Assembly (NCBI RefSeq): GCF_000758825.1
Contig: NZ_JRMX01000005.1
Span: 1 to 64,000 of the forward strand
Source of the DNA: Arcanobacterium sp. S3PF19
GTDB taxonomy: Bacteria > Actinomycetota > Actinomycetes > Actinomycetales > Actinomycetaceae
Direction: 5' to 3'
DNA: 64,000 nt
Shown here in pieces: positions 36,439-45,600 of this stretch. Made by a program: the position numbers and the translations under genes. How positions within the stretch are numbered: the first letter of the stretch is position 1; every line of letters starts with the position of its first letter. Below the pieces are notes generated by a model. That model made no database searches. It had not been told where the DNA came from and worked only from the letters and a program-made list of their open reading frames with translations.

Positions 36439-36987
36439 ATGTCACAGTCATCAGTATTTCCGACGGATGTGGTGGAACTTGTTGAGAGCCATATTCGCGA
36501 AGTGGCGGATTTTCCCGCACCGGGAGTGTTGTTTCGCGATATCACTCCGTTAATCGCAGACAGGGAATCTTTTGGGGCTCTGATTGGGATGCTTGCGCAA
36601 CATTACCGGGGAAAAGTTGACGCTGTTGCCGGCCTGGAATCGCGGGGTTTCATTTTGGCCGCTCCGCTTGCCGTCGGATTGGGAGTGGGAATGCTGACCG
36701 TGCGTAAGGCCGGGCGTCTGCCCGGTCCCGTGGTCGGCGTGGATTACGATTTGGAATACGGTTCGGCGCGCATGGAGCTCCAGCCCTTTACGGTTGAAGA
36801 CGGAATGCGCGTGCTTGTGATCGACGATGTTTTGGCAACAGGCGGAACTGCGGGAGCGGCGGTGGATCTGATTCGCCGTGCGGGCGGAAATCCTGTGGGG
36901 ATCTGCGTTCTGCTTGAGCTGTCGGATCTGGGAGGAAGAGAATATCTCGGTCCGGATATGCCCGTGGATTCGGTATTGTCGTATTAA
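36439..36987 (+). CDS. apt: Adenine phosphoribosyltransferase
   Basis: This 182-residue salvage enzyme makes AMP from adenine and PRPP. It has the family N-terminus FPAPGVLFRDITPL, the GLESRGFILAAPLA loop and the PRPP-binding motif VLVIDDVLATGGTA. It starts two bases after secF with AGAGGAA upstream, so it shares the sec transcript; secD-secF-apt-relA is the conserved actinobacterial order. Confidence 0.96.
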   Translation: MSQSSVFPTDVVELVESHIREVADFPAPGVLFRDITPLIADRESFGALIGMLAQHYRGKVDAVAGLESRGFILAAPLAVGLGVGMLTVRKAGRLPGPVVGVDYDLEYGSARMELQPFTVEDGMRVLVIDDVLATGGTAGAAVDLIRRAGGNPVGICVLLELSDLGGREYLGPDMPVDSVLSY

Positions 36988-37076
36988 CGGACCGCGCTTC
37001 GGCAGATTTGATTTTCGGCGGATGTTTCCAAATCTCAGAAACGTCCGCCGATTATCTTTAAATATGCTAAATGACT

Positions 37077-37082
37077 TATAAT
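37077..37082 (+). promoter_or_regulatory. -10 element TATAAT of relA (leaderless)
   Basis: A perfect TATAAT is separated by six bases from the ATG at 37089, with no ribosome binding site, implying a transcript that begins at that codon. TTATCT at 37052-37057 is the only weak -35 candidate. Confidence 0.5.
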
Positions 37083-37088
37083 CCGTAC

Positions 37089-39395
37089 ATGGGCGCTAAC
37101 GGAAAAGAAGATTTGCCTGCCTCGGATGTTTCGGCTGCGGAGGATGGCGGGACTGTTTCCCATGCGTACCGCGGCCGGCAGATTCCGCAGCTGCTGCAGC
37201 CGGTTTTTGCGGCACTGGGCGAGAGGGAAATTTCTTCCGCGCGTCTGCTGCACGCTTTTGAGGTTGCCGATTATTGGCACAAAGGGCAAAAAAGACGCTC
37301 GGGCGAACCCTACATTATCCATCCCGTTGCGGTATGCACGATTCTTGCGGAACTGGGAATGGACGAAGAAACGCTGGTTGCCGCATTGCTGCACGACACT
37401 GTGGAAGACACCGGCTACACGCTGAGTGCGTTAAAAAAGGAATTTGGGCCGACCGTTGCCCTGCTTGTGGACGGAGTAACCAAACTCGATAAGGTGGAAT
37501 TCGGCAAAGCTGCCCAGGCCGAGACGGTGCGCAAAATGGTGGTGGCAATGGCGAAGGATATCCGCGTGCTGCTGATTAAGCTGGGAGACCGGCTGCATAA
37601 CGCGCGTACCTGGAAATATGTTCCCGTGCAGTCGGCGCAGCACAAGGCACGCGAGACTCTGGAGATTTATGCCCCGCTGGCGCACAGGCTGGGAATGAAC
37701 TCAATTAAATGGGAATTGGAAGACCGATCGTTTAAAACACTCTACCCGGCCGTATATTCCGAAATCGAGCGGATGGTGAAAGAACGCAATCCGAAGCGTG
37801 CGGCGTACATCGAAACGGTAAAAACAATGCTTCAGCGTGAATTGGAAAAAGCTCATGTGGAATGCAGTATTTCCGGGCGTCCGAAGCATTACTATTCCAT
37901 CTATCAGAAAATGATTCTGCGCGGCCGGGATTTTGAAGACATCTACGATTTAATCGGTGTGCGTGTGCTGGTAAACGAGGTTGCCGACTGCTACACGGCT
38001 CTGGGCGTGGCGAACTCGGTGTTTACGCCGATTCAGGGCAGGATCAAGGATTATATCGCATCCCCGAAATTTAATTTTTATCAGTCGATCCATACTTCCG
38101 TTTTGGGACCCGAAGGGCGCACGGTGGAGATTCAGATCCGAACCCACGATATGCACAGGCGTGCGGAATACGGGGTTGCCGCGCACTGGCGGTATAAGGA
38201 AAATCCGAATCAGGAGACCGAAACAAAAAATACCACCGCAGAGGATACGCAGCTTGAATGGCTGCGCCAGCTGGTTGACTGGCAGCGGGAAACAGCCGAT
38301 TCCGCGGAATTTTTGGATTCCCTGCGCTATGAAATGTCCGGCAATCAGGTGTATGTGTTTACGCCCGCAGGCGAAGTAATGGAACTGCTGGCGGGAGCTA
38401 CTCCGGTCGACTTTGCCTATGCCATTCACACAGAGGTCGGCCACCGCACGGTGGGTGCAAAAGTAAACGACCGTCTGGTAACTTTGGACCACCGCCTGGA
38501 ATCGGGGGACACCGTTGAAATCATTACGGCGAAATCCGATGACGCCGGTCCGTCCCAGGGATGGATAGATTTTGTGGTTACACCCAGGGCACGGGCAAAA
38601 ATAAAAGCCTGGTTTACGCGCAACCGCCGTGACGAAGCTCTTGAATTGGGCAAAGACAAGCTGGCAAAGATGATTCGGCGGAAGAACGAACCGGTGCAGC
38701 GTCTGATGTCGCACGAGACTTTGGGTGCCGTGGCGCAGGATCTGAACTGCAGCGATATTTCCGAACTGTATATCGCTTTGGGGGAGGGGAATATCTCTCC
38801 GGAAGCAGTGGTGAATCATCTGATTTCGAGTCAGGGCGGCACGGCGGGTGTTGAGGAAACGATGTCGGAAGCGGTCACTCCCACGCGGATCAGACACCGC
38901 AAAGAGGGCAATGCCAATTCCGCGGTGGTTGTTGCCGGTCTGGACGACGCCGATGTGCTGGTGAAGCTGGCACGCTGCTGTACGCCCGTTCCGCCGGACG
39001 AAATAGTCGGATTCGTGACGCGCGGAAAAGGTATCTCGGTACATCGGGCCGACTGTCCGAATGTGCAATCCCTGCGCCGCGAACCGGACCGGTTCCTCGA
39101 TATTGCCTGGGACGGTCAGCCGGACGGAATCTTCCTCGTGCAGGTGCAGGTCGAGGCTTTGGACCGGCGCGGACTGCTGGCCGATGTGACCCGTGTGTTT
39201 TCCGAACACGATATTAATATGCTTTCCGGTTCGATGAATACGACGGCGGATCGGATTGCGCGCTCAAATTTCACTTTCGAGATGGCCGATCCCCGCCATC
39301 TGCAGCAGGTTTTGAAAGAGCTGCGCAAAATAGAGGGTGTTCACGACGCATATCGCGTCACCGGTTCAAAGAAGACCGGGGCAAAACGCGTATAG
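37089..39395 (+). CDS. relA: Bifunctional (p)ppGpp synthetase/hydrolase RelA/SpoT
   Basis: This 768-residue Rel enzyme makes and degrades the stringent-response alarmone. In order: HD hydrolase domain with HPVAVCTIL and LLHDTVEDT, synthetase domain with GRIKDYIASPKFNFYQSIHT, TGS domain (VYVFTPAGEVMELLAGATPVDFAYAIH; residues given as separate motifs VFTPAGE and PVDFAYAIH), a zinc-finger-like segment with LARCCTPVPPDEIVGFVTRG, and a C-terminal ACT domain. The HD motif is intact, so both activities are expected. I prefer the ATG at 37089 because TATAAT lies six bases before it; an in-frame ATG at 37071 would place that hexamer inside the gene. Confidence 0.95.
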   Translation: MGANGKEDLPASDVSAAEDGGTVSHAYRGRQIPQLLQPVFAALGEREISSARLLHAFEVADYWHKGQKRRSGEPYIIHPVAVCTILAELGMDEETLVAALLHDTVEDTGYTLSALKKEFGPTVALLVDGVTKLDKVEFGKAAQAETVRKMVVAMAKDIRVLLIKLGDRLHNARTWKYVPVQSAQHKARETLEIYAPLAHRLGMNSIKWELEDRSFKTLYPAVYSEIERMVKERNPKRAAYIETVKTMLQRELEKAHVECSISGRPKHYYSIYQKMILRGRDFEDIYDLIGVRVLVNEVADCYTALGVANSVFTPIQGRIKDYIASPKFNFYQSIHTSVLGPEGRTVEIQIRTHDMHRRAEYGVAAHWRYKENPNQETETKNTTAEDTQLEWLRQLVDWQRETADSAEFLDSLRYEMSGNQVYVFTPAGEVMELLAGATPVDFAYAIHTEVGHRTVGAKVNDRLVTLDHRLESGDTVEIITAKSDDAGPSQGWIDFVVTPRARAKIKAWFTRNRRDEALELGKDKLAKMIRRKNEPVQRLMSHETLGAVAQDLNCSDISELYIALGEGNISPEAVVNHLISSQGGTAGVEETMSEAVTPTRIRHRKEGNANSAVVVAGLDDADVLVKLARCCTPVPPDEIVGFVTRGKGISVHRADCPNVQSLRREPDRFLDIAWDGQPDGIFLVQVQVEALDRRGLLADVTRVFSEHDINMLSGSMNTTADRIARSNFTFEMADPRHLQQVLKELRKIEGVHDAYRVTGSKKTGAKRV

Positions 39396-39446
39396 CTTTC
39401 TCTTTCCGCAGTGCCAAACGCGCCGCGGTGAAACCGGCGGCAGTGT

Positions 39447-40016
39447 CTATTTTTCGTTTACGGCGGTGTTTTCGCTTCGCACCGGCGGAAGTGTCGGTTC
39501 CATGTTGTATATCAGTTGGATTAATATCTGCCTGATGGTTCTGATGTGGGGTATGCGCGGCATTTTCTGCGCAGTGTGCAGAATTTTTCTCAGACTCGTG
39601 CCCGATTCGGTGATCCGGGGCAGAAGACTTACTCCCGTGCACAGATCGCTGCGCAGGAAATCGATGGCAGTAAGTTCCGGTCCGCTTACTTTCAGATTTT
39701 CATACGTGCACAGAAAATGCGCGGGAATGATTCTGCGCGTTGCGCTTCCGCGGTATTTCGCGTCGCTGCGGGCAACGGGAAGCGACCGCGCCAGACTTAT
39801 CCGGTATATGCCTGTGTGTATCCAAAGCGCGGTATCCAAAATTGCGATGTCCCCGCTGTGTACGAGTGCGTTTACCGCATGTGCGCGAAACCCGGGAGTA
39901 CCGGTCAGATTTTTCGGCACAAAGCAGCGGTTGGGAAATTCCAAATAAAATCTGCTGTTTCGGTAGTAGTTCAGTTCCGCCAAAGTCTGTGCCCTGTGAA
40001 TAAAGAAACCGCTCAT
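39447..40016 (-). CDS. AbiEi-antitoxin-like/DUF559-type N-terminal protein, apparently lacking its C-terminal domain
   Basis: This 189-residue protein shows traits of the actinobacterial proteins whose N-terminus resembles the AbiEi antitoxin: an FYLEFPNRCFVP strand in place of the usual RRGVYVP, then FRAHAVNALVHSGDIAILDTA, and VSGPELTAIDFLRSD in place of VTSPERTALDLAR. The family normally continues into an endonuclease-like domain that is missing here. There is no partner toxin next to it. GATAGT lies six bases upstream of the ATG, suggesting a leaderless mRNA; a weak GGGA overlaps. The assignment rests on motif resemblance, and it could be an unrelated hypothetical protein. Confidence 0.5.
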   Translation of the reverse strand: MSGFFIHRAQTLAELNYYRNSRFYLEFPNRCFVPKNLTGTPGFRAHAVNALVHSGDIAILDTALWIHTGIYRISLARSLPVARSDAKYRGSATRRIIPAHFLCTYENLKVSGPELTAIDFLRSDLCTGVSLLPRITESGTSLRKILHTAQKMPRIPHIRTIRQILIQLIYNMEPTLPPVRSENTAVNEK

Positions 40017-40046
40017 ATCCCAACTATCGCACAGGGTGGCAAACGG

Positions 40047-40081
40047 CGGGGGAGTTTTCCACAGCTGCGAAAACTCCCCCG
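40047..40081 (-). terminator. 13-bp perfect hairpin downstream of the DUF349 gene
   Basis: CGGGGGAGTTTTC (40047-40059) is the exact reverse complement of 40069-40081, with a 9-base loop. It follows the DUF349 stop on the - strand but lacks a T-run, so termination would be inefficient. It also lies just upstream of the next - strand gene. Confidence 0.5.
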
Positions 40082-40149
40082 TGCGGATTTGGGCCGAAAA
40101 CGGTTTCGTCGTCCCGCATCCGCATACACGCGGGGCACGGTGCGGCTTT

Positions 40150-41481
40150 TTACCCCTCGGTTACGGCTTTCAGCCAGGCTTTACGCGCCTCCAAAGCTTC
40201 TTCAAACTCTTTTATTTTAGCGGTTTCGCCCTGTTCCTTTGCCGTTTCGATCCGGGCTTGCAGATCCGCGATCAGCTCTTCCAGCTGCGCCGCCATTCCC
40301 GAAGCACGCTCGTCCTTTTCCGGATCGGTCGAAGCCCACTGCTCGTTTTCCGCATCGCGGATCGCGGCTTCGATTTCCCTCATCCGTCCTTCGGTGCGCG
40401 CAATATCGGCGCGCGGCACACGGCCGATACGGTCCCATTTGTCTCCGATGGCCCGAATCTGTTCTTTGGCATAGGCAACATCGTTAATCGGCAGCAGTTT
40501 CTCCGCCTCGGCCAAAAGTTCGAGTTTCTGTGTCAGATTGCCGGCGTATTCCTCGTCGATTTGCGCGTTGTAGGCTGTTCTGGCGTCAAAAAATACCTGC
40601 TGTGCGGCGCGGAAACGCTCCCAAAGACGGTCATCGTCCTTTCTTCCCGAACGTCCCGCCTTCTTCCATTCTTCCAGCAGTCTGCGGTACGCGGCCGTAG
40701 TCGCCGTCCAGTCCGTGGATGTCTGCAAATCCACGGCGCGGGCAATAATGTCTTCTTTTTGCGCCACGGTCGCCCTGCGCTGTGCCTCCAGCTCTGAAAA
40801 GTGCTGCCGGCGGTGGCGGTCAAACTTTGTGCGTGCTGCCGAAAAACGTTTCCACAGTCCGTCCTCGGTGGCACGGTCGATCCGTGCGCCGTGGCGCTGG
40901 GCATACTTCCACTGTTCAAAGATCTTTTCAAATTCCTCACGTGAATCACGCCAATGCGTTTTTTCCGGATCCCGGTTGGCGATCTCCTCGGCGTGCTCCA
41001 CGAGCGCGGTGCGTTCCTGCAGGGCTTTTTCCTTCGCCGCGGCGCGTTCCCCGGAAACGGTCTGCGCACGCTTCTCTATTGCCGCCGTAAGTTCCTGCGC
41101 CCTGTTGCGCAGGGCGTCCACGTCTCCCACCACGGCGGGCTCCGTCAGTTCGTCCTGCAGCGTTTTCAGCGATTTGCGCGCTTCTTCCGGCGAAATATGT
41201 TCCACGCGCGCTTCCAGCAGATCTATCTGCGCCTTTAAGTCGAGATACCGCCGTACGTACAGTTTCAGGGCGTCTGCGTCCGTGCCGCCTGCGGCGTACT
41301 GTCCTACGATTCGTTCCCCGTCGGCCGTTTTCAGCCAGACATTATGCTCTTCGTCCACGCGTCCCCACTTTGCGGCCTGCCCGGCCGCGTTTTCGTTTTG
41401 CAAAGCGCGTGCGTTTCGCTGCGCTTCGGCGGCAGGTTTGGGCAGCGGAACCGGTTTCTTAAAATTCTGTGAGGGATTCAT
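40150..41481 (-). CDS. DUF349-domain protein (helical repeat)
   Basis: This 443-residue, almost fully helical, charged protein contains several DUF349 units at about 150-380, each with a W at a fixed place (EIFEQWKYAQRHGA, WKRFSAARTKFDRHR, LLEEWKKAGRSGRKDDD, LWERFRAAQQVFFDAR). Long coiled-coil stretches flank them (about 75-140 and 385-435). The family is widespread in actinobacteria beside relA, but its molecular function is not established; a link to ribosome or stress physiology is speculative. TAGAAT at 41542-41547 on the - strand is a likely -10, giving a leader of about 50 bases with a small hairpin. Confidence 0.88.
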   Translation of the reverse strand: MNPSQNFKKPVPLPKPAAEAQRNARALQNENAAGQAAKWGRVDEEHNVWLKTADGERIVGQYAAGGTDADALKLYVRRYLDLKAQIDLLEARVEHISPEEARKSLKTLQDELTEPAVVGDVDALRNRAQELTAAIEKRAQTVSGERAAAKEKALQERTALVEHAEEIANRDPEKTHWRDSREEFEKIFEQWKYAQRHGARIDRATEDGLWKRFSAARTKFDRHRRQHFSELEAQRRATVAQKEDIIARAVDLQTSTDWTATTAAYRRLLEEWKKAGRSGRKDDDRLWERFRAAQQVFFDARTAYNAQIDEEYAGNLTQKLELLAEAEKLLPINDVAYAKEQIRAIGDKWDRIGRVPRADIARTEGRMREIEAAIRDAENEQWASTDPEKDERASGMAAQLEELIADLQARIETAKEQGETAKIKEFEEALEARKAWLKAVTEG

Positions 41482-41523
41482 TTTAAGCTTTCCTTCCTGA
41501 CGGGGTAGAGGTGATTACCGTAC

Positions 41524-41547
41524 AACGGTGTAAACCGTTTTTATTCT
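41524..41547 (-). promoter_or_regulatory. Putative -10 (TAGAAT) and leader hairpin of the DUF349 gene
   Basis: TAGAAT occupies 41542-41547 on the - strand. The transcript would then contain AACGGT/ACCGTT (41534-41539 with 41524-41529, loop of four). Confidence 0.35.
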
Positions 41548-41600
41548 ACGCCGTTTTTCCGTTAATGTTGAAATACGCCATAGTCAGGTAGGGGATGGAT

Positions 41601-42329
41601 ATGATTCTGCTGCGTTACGCTCAGACATTTTTGGAAGCAAACACTTATTTGATTGCCGCCGACGGCGAAAAAACAGCTTTGGTTGTGGATCCCGGCGCGG
41701 GATCTAGAATTTGGGTGCGGGAAACACTGCGGGATTTGGATTTGGAATGTGCGGCGGTGCTTGTCACCCACGGACACCCCGATCACGTCTGGGACGCGGC
41801 GGCCGTGGCGGGGAACAGCCCCGTTTATGTGCCTGCGCCGGACCGGTACCGTTTTGACGATCCGGCTTCCTATCTCACCGCGGATTTTTCCAATGCGCGT
41901 CTGGCTCTTTCGCGGATGGGCGGCGGTCCGTGGCGGAAACCGGACAACGTCTGCGATGTTCCGGGAGAATCCTACGATTCGGGATTCGAAATCGTGCCGA
42001 AAATACGCATCCGCGCGGTTGCGGCTCCCGGGCATACGGAAGGGTCGGCGGTTTTCCTTTTTGCCGGGCAGTCCACGCTGAACCGGGACAATGCCATTCT
42101 GCTTACGGGAAGGGAAGAACATTTCCTGCTGACGGGCGATGTTATTTTCAACGGCGGAATCGGCCGATGCGACCTGCCGGGCGGCGACGAACAGAAAATG
42201 GCGGCTACTTTGCGTTTCCTTGTCAATGCGGTTAAACCCGAAACGTATCTGCTTCCCGGGCACGGTCCGCACACAACGATGTTTCACGAAACGCGCCATT
42301 CGCCTTTTATGCATGCTGCAATGAGCTGA
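41601..42329 (+). CDS. Metallo-beta-lactamase-fold hydrolase (glyoxalase II-like)
   Basis: This 242-residue protein has the metal-binding HXHXDH motif (THGHPDHVWD), followed by a conserved APGHTEGS histidine, a GDVIF aspartate and a PGHGP histidine, the full ligand set of the glyoxalase II branch of the fold. A similar gene precedes hisS in mycobacteria and relatives. The substrate is probably a thioester, possibly S-lactoyl-thiol, but this is not certain. The ATG at 41601 has AGGGG six bases upstream; an in-frame ATG at 41595 abuts that site and is less likely. Confidence 0.87.
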   Translation: MILLRYAQTFLEANTYLIAADGEKTALVVDPGAGSRIWVRETLRDLDLECAAVLVTHGHPDHVWDAAAVAGNSPVYVPAPDRYRFDDPASYLTADFSNARLALSRMGGGPWRKPDNVCDVPGESYDSGFEIVPKIRIRAVAAPGHTEGSAVFLFAGQSTLNRDNAILLTGREEHFLLTGDVIFNGGIGRCDLPGGDEQKMAATLRFLVNAVKPETYLLPGHGPHTTMFHETRHSPFMHAAMS

Positions 42330-42410
42330 CACTCCGTTTCGGAGGTTAGACATTGGTTACTAAACGTATGCCGGCTGTCGGTTTTATAAAATAAATGGGA
42401 GTATAGAAAT

Positions 42411-43733
42411 ATGACAAAGATATCAGGATTTCCCGAGTGGCTTCCCGAATGCCGCATGATAGAACAGAAGTTTTTGGACACCCTGCGTTCAACGTTTGAG
42501 CTGCATGGTTTTTCCGGTATCGAAACACGTGCCGTGGAACCGGTTTCGCAGCTGCTGAGCAAAGGTGAAACGTCGAAGGAAATTTATCTGCTTTCCCGCC
42601 TGCAGGAAGCAGGCAGCGGACGCGAAGCACAGCTGGGACTGCATTTCGACCTGACTGTTCCGCTTGCCCGTTACGTGCTGGAAAATGCGGGGAAACTGGA
42701 TTTCCCCTTCCGCCGCTATCAGATTCAGAAAGTGTGGCGCGGGGAGCGTCCGCAGGAGGGCAGATTCCGTGAATTTGTGCAGGCCGACGTGGATGTTGTC
42801 GGGCGGGATTCCCTGGCTTTTCATCACGAAACGGAACTGCCTTTGGTGATGGTGGATGCTTTGTCCAAACTGCCGATTCCGCGTGTGGTGATTCATGCCT
42901 CCAACCGAAAAGTTGCCCAGGGGTTCTATGAGGCCCTGGGACTGGAAGACATAGAAGAAACACTGCGGATTATGGATAAACTGGACAAAATCGGACCCGA
43001 AGCGGTTAAACAGCTGCTGCGGGAACGTGTGGGGGCAGACGAATCCCGGGCGGAAGCGGCACTGCGGCTGGCGGAAATTTCCGCTCCCGATGCGAGCTTT
43101 GCCGATCGGGTCCTGGCTCTGGGTCTGCGCAGCCCCCTGCTGGATGAGGGGCTGGAGGAACTGGTCAATCTGGTGGAACGGGCAAATGCGCTGATTCCGG
43201 GGGCGATGGTTGCCGATCTGAAAATTGCCCGCGGTTTGGATTATTACACCGGTTCCGTTTACGAGTCGGTTTTGGAAGGGCATGAAGATTTGGGTTCCGT
43301 CTGTTCCGGCGGACGCTACGATTCACTGGTTTCCGACGGGAAACAGACGTTCCCGGGTGTGGGGCTGTCGATCGGTGTTTCGCGGATTTTGGCGCGGATT
43401 ATCGGTCAGGGCAAAGTTGTTCCCAGCCGGCGGGTGCCTGCCGCGGTTTTGGTTGCGGTAAATGACGAAAAAGAGCGTTTTCACGCAGAATCCACCGCCA
43501 TGCGGCTGCGCCGCCGCGGAATTCCCACGGAAGTCTGCCCGAACAGCGCAAAGTTCGGCAAACAGATTAAGTATGCCGACAAACGCGGCATACCCTATGT
43601 CTGGTTTACCACGGATGAGGGCGAGCAGGTGAAAGACATCCGTTCCGGAGTGCAGGAAAATGCCGATCCGCAGACGTGGATGCCCCTGCCTGCGGATCTG
43701 CATGTGGAGTTTAGCGCGGATACCGCGGTATAA
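42411..43733 (+). CDS. hisS: Histidyl-tRNA synthetase
   Basis: This 440-residue class II synthetase charges tRNA-His. It shows motif 1 near GFPEWLPE, motif 2 region FRRYQIQKVWRGERPQEGRFREF, the histidine-specific ARGLDYYTGSVYE loop (residues 260-275 region) and motif 3 GVGLSIGVSRI, followed by the anticodon-binding domain. TATAAA/TAAAAT at 42385-42392 serves as -10, and GGGAG lies upstream of the ATG. A strong terminator follows, separating it from the convergent helicase gene. Confidence 0.96.
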   Translation: MTKISGFPEWLPECRMIEQKFLDTLRSTFELHGFSGIETRAVEPVSQLLSKGETSKEIYLLSRLQEAGSGREAQLGLHFDLTVPLARYVLENAGKLDFPFRRYQIQKVWRGERPQEGRFREFVQADVDVVGRDSLAFHHETELPLVMVDALSKLPIPRVVIHASNRKVAQGFYEALGLEDIEETLRIMDKLDKIGPEAVKQLLRERVGADESRAEAALRLAEISAPDASFADRVLALGLRSPLLDEGLEELVNLVERANALIPGAMVADLKIARGLDYYTGSVYESVLEGHEDLGSVCSGGRYDSLVSDGKQTFPGVGLSIGVSRILARIIGQGKVVPSRRVPAAVLVAVNDEKERFHAESTAMRLRRRGIPTEVCPNSAKFGKQIKYADKRGIPYVWFTTDEGEQVKDIRSGVQENADPQTWMPLPADLHVEFSADTAV

Positions 43734-43751
43734 ATGCGGATATGCCGATTT

Positions 43752-43780
43752 CGCCCCGGCTGCGGCCGGGGCGTTTTTCT
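43752..43780 (+). terminator. Intrinsic terminator of hisS
   Basis: CGCCCCGGC (43752-43760) pairs with GCCGGGGCG (43765-43773) across a TGCG loop, followed by TTTTTCT. Its end touches the stop codon of the convergent helicase gene. Confidence 0.9.
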
Positions 43781-45600
43781 CAGCGGTGTTTTTTCTTTCC
43801 GGCTTTGCGTGCGTTCAGCCGTGCCTTTTTCCGCCGGTTTTCTTTCCCGGCAGCGCGTGCTTTGCGGCGTTCTTCCCCAAACTTCGTGTCTGCCCGGTGC
43901 TTGCGGATCTCGGCTTCGCCAAAGTTTGTTTTCCGTTTTCCCGGCCCGCGGTCTTTTGAAATTCTCAGCGCACGCCCGGAGACATGTGCGCGCGAAATTT
44001 TATGCAGCGTTTTTTCATCGAGTTCTTCCTGAAACTCAACCAGGGAAAAACTGGGGAAAATATCGATGCGTCCCAGCTGCGAACCGCGGATTTTGCTCTC
44101 TGCGGTGATGGCACCCACGATCGACCCCGGAGAAATTCCGTCCCGGTGCCCGACTTCCACACGGTACATCGTTCCCCGGCCGGCAAATGTCGGTTCCGCG
44201 CCGCCGCGGGTTTTTCTGCGTTTCCCGCCTTTAGGCCCGCTGTCGAATGTTTCGGTCAGAATATCGGGCCCGTCTTCTCCCTGTGTTCCGCTGTCCCGTG
44301 CGCCCAAAGCCATCAGAGCATAGGTAAGTGTTTCCAGACTGAATTTGCCGCCCCGGGATTCAACTTCCGTAAAGTGTTCCTTCAGCACGGTTTCGTATAT
44401 CGCCAGATGTCCCTTTTCCGCTCTTTCCCCCGCTTCCCGCAGCAGTTTGCGCGCCCGGTGCGCAGAGACCTGTGCGGAGGTGGGAAGCTGTATTTCCTTC
44501 GGTTTTGCGTGCGTGATTTTTTCGATTTTCCGCAGACGCGATTTTTCTTTCGGGGTGACGAAAGTCAGAGCGCAGCCGTGCCTGCCGGCGCGTCCCGTTC
44601 TGCCTATGCGGTGCACGTACGTCTCCGCTTCCCGCGGCACGTCGTAATTTACCACGAGACCGATTCTCTCCACGTCAAGACCGCGTGCGGCAACATCCGT
44701 GGCCACCAGTACATCGAGAAACCCGCTGCGCAGACGGTTTACCAGTTTTTCCCGGTCGGTCTGCGCCACATCGCCGGAAAGAGCCGCCGCATGGATTCCG
44801 CGTGCCGTAAGTTCCAGGGAAAGTTCCTCGGCGGTGGCGCGCGTGCGCACAAAAATCAGGGCCGCATCGGCATCGGTGGTTGCCAGCACACGGGAAAGCG
44901 CCCCGATCTTATGCCGCGCGGGAACCACGGCGTAAGACTGTGCGATGGTGTCTACCGTGGAAGACGGGGGAGTGACGGTGATTTCAACCGGATCGTTCAG
45001 ATACGTGTCGGCCACCCGGCGGATAGCGGGAGGCATGGTTGCCGAAAACAGCGCGGAGACGCGCTGTTCGGGAAGACATTTCGCAATGGTCTCCACGTCT
45101 TCGGCGAAACCCATCCGCAGCATTTCGTCTGCTTCGTCAAGCACAAAATAGTGCACCCGGGACAGATCCAATGCGCCGCGTCCGATCAGATCCATAATCC
45201 GCCCCGGTGTGCCGACAACCACCTGGGCCCCGCGCTCCAAGGCGTTCAGCTGCGGGCCGTAGGCAGATCCGCCGTAGACGGAAACAACGTTAATTTCGGC
45301 AATTTCCGCGGAAAAAGCGGCGATCGCGTCCGCCCCCTGCAGGGCCAGTTCGCGGGTCGGGGTAAGTACCAGGGCCTGCACAAATCTGTCTGCCGGATTG
45401 AGCTGCGCCAGCATCGGCAGCGCAAATGCCGCCGTTTTTCCCGTTCCGGTCTGTGCCACGCCGACAACGTCACGGTGTGCGCTCAGCGCAGGTATGGCCT
45501 GCTCCTGGATTGGGGTGGGTGTGGAAAAACCCATTTCCGTAATGGCGGCAAGAATATATTCCGGCAGGTTTAACGCGGAAAAAGAAGTATTTTGAGGCAT
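43780..45600 (-). CDS. DEAD-box RNA helicase with DbpA-like RNA-binding domain
   Basis: This 606-residue helicase shows the motifs in order: Q motif, motif I AQTGTGKTAAFALP, Ia PTRELALQ, II VLDEADEML, III FSAT, V VATDVAARGLDVE, VI HRIGRTGRAG. A DbpA/CsdA-type RNA-binding domain lies at about 475-545 (VEVGHRDGISPGSIVGAI), then a very basic Lys/Arg tail. This layout is that of CsdA/DeaD cold-shock helicases that remodel ribosomal RNA and mRNA. The start is ATG with only a weak GGAA upstream. Convergent with hisS; not in an operon with the MFS gene, 153 bases away. Confidence 0.93.
   Translation of the reverse strand: MPQNTSFSALNLPEYILAAITEMGFSTPTPIQEQAIPALSAHRDVVGVAQTGTGKTAAFALPMLAQLNPADRFVQALVLTPTRELALQGADAIAAFSAEIAEINVVSVYGGSAYGPQLNALERGAQVVVGTPGRIMDLIGRGALDLSRVHYFVLDEADEMLRMGFAEDVETIAKCLPEQRVSALFSATMPPAIRRVADTYLNDPVEITVTPPSSTVDTIAQSYAVVPARHKIGALSRVLATTDADAALIFVRTRATAEELSLELTARGIHAAALSGDVAQTDREKLVNRLRSGFLDVLVATDVAARGLDVERIGLVVNYDVPREAETYVHRIGRTGRAGRHGCALTFVTPKEKSRLRKIEKITHAKPKEIQLPTSAQVSAHRARKLLREAGERAEKGHLAIYETVLKEHFTEVESRGGKFSLETLTYALMALGARDSGTQGEDGPDILTETFDSGPKGGKRRKTRGGAEPTFAGRGTMYRVEVGHRDGISPGSIVGAITAESKIRGSQLGRIDIFPSFSLVEFQEELDEKTLHKISRAHVSGRALRISKDRGPGKRKTNFGEAEIRKHRADTKFGEERRKARAAGKENRRKKARLNARKAGKKKHR

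Noticed and set aside
37071-37088. Upstream in-frame ATG of relA at 37071
   Set aside because: It has no ribosome binding site and the TATAAT element lies inside this extension; the ATG at 37089 fits a leaderless start. It remains an alternative.
39337-39948. + strand open frame following relA
   Set aside because: It starts inside relA, has no ribosome binding site and shows no protein features; the - strand AbiEi-like frame in the same region has recognisable motifs.
40055-40063. DnaA box-like TTTTCCACA
   Set aside because: It is a single copy inside a hairpin, with no cluster of boxes, no dnaA/dnaN and no AT-rich unwinding region nearby, so an origin is not supported.
42338-42354. Small hairpin CTCCG/CGGAG before hisS as a terminator of the hydrolase gene
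   Set aside because: The stem is only five base pairs and no T-run follows, so it is not convincing.
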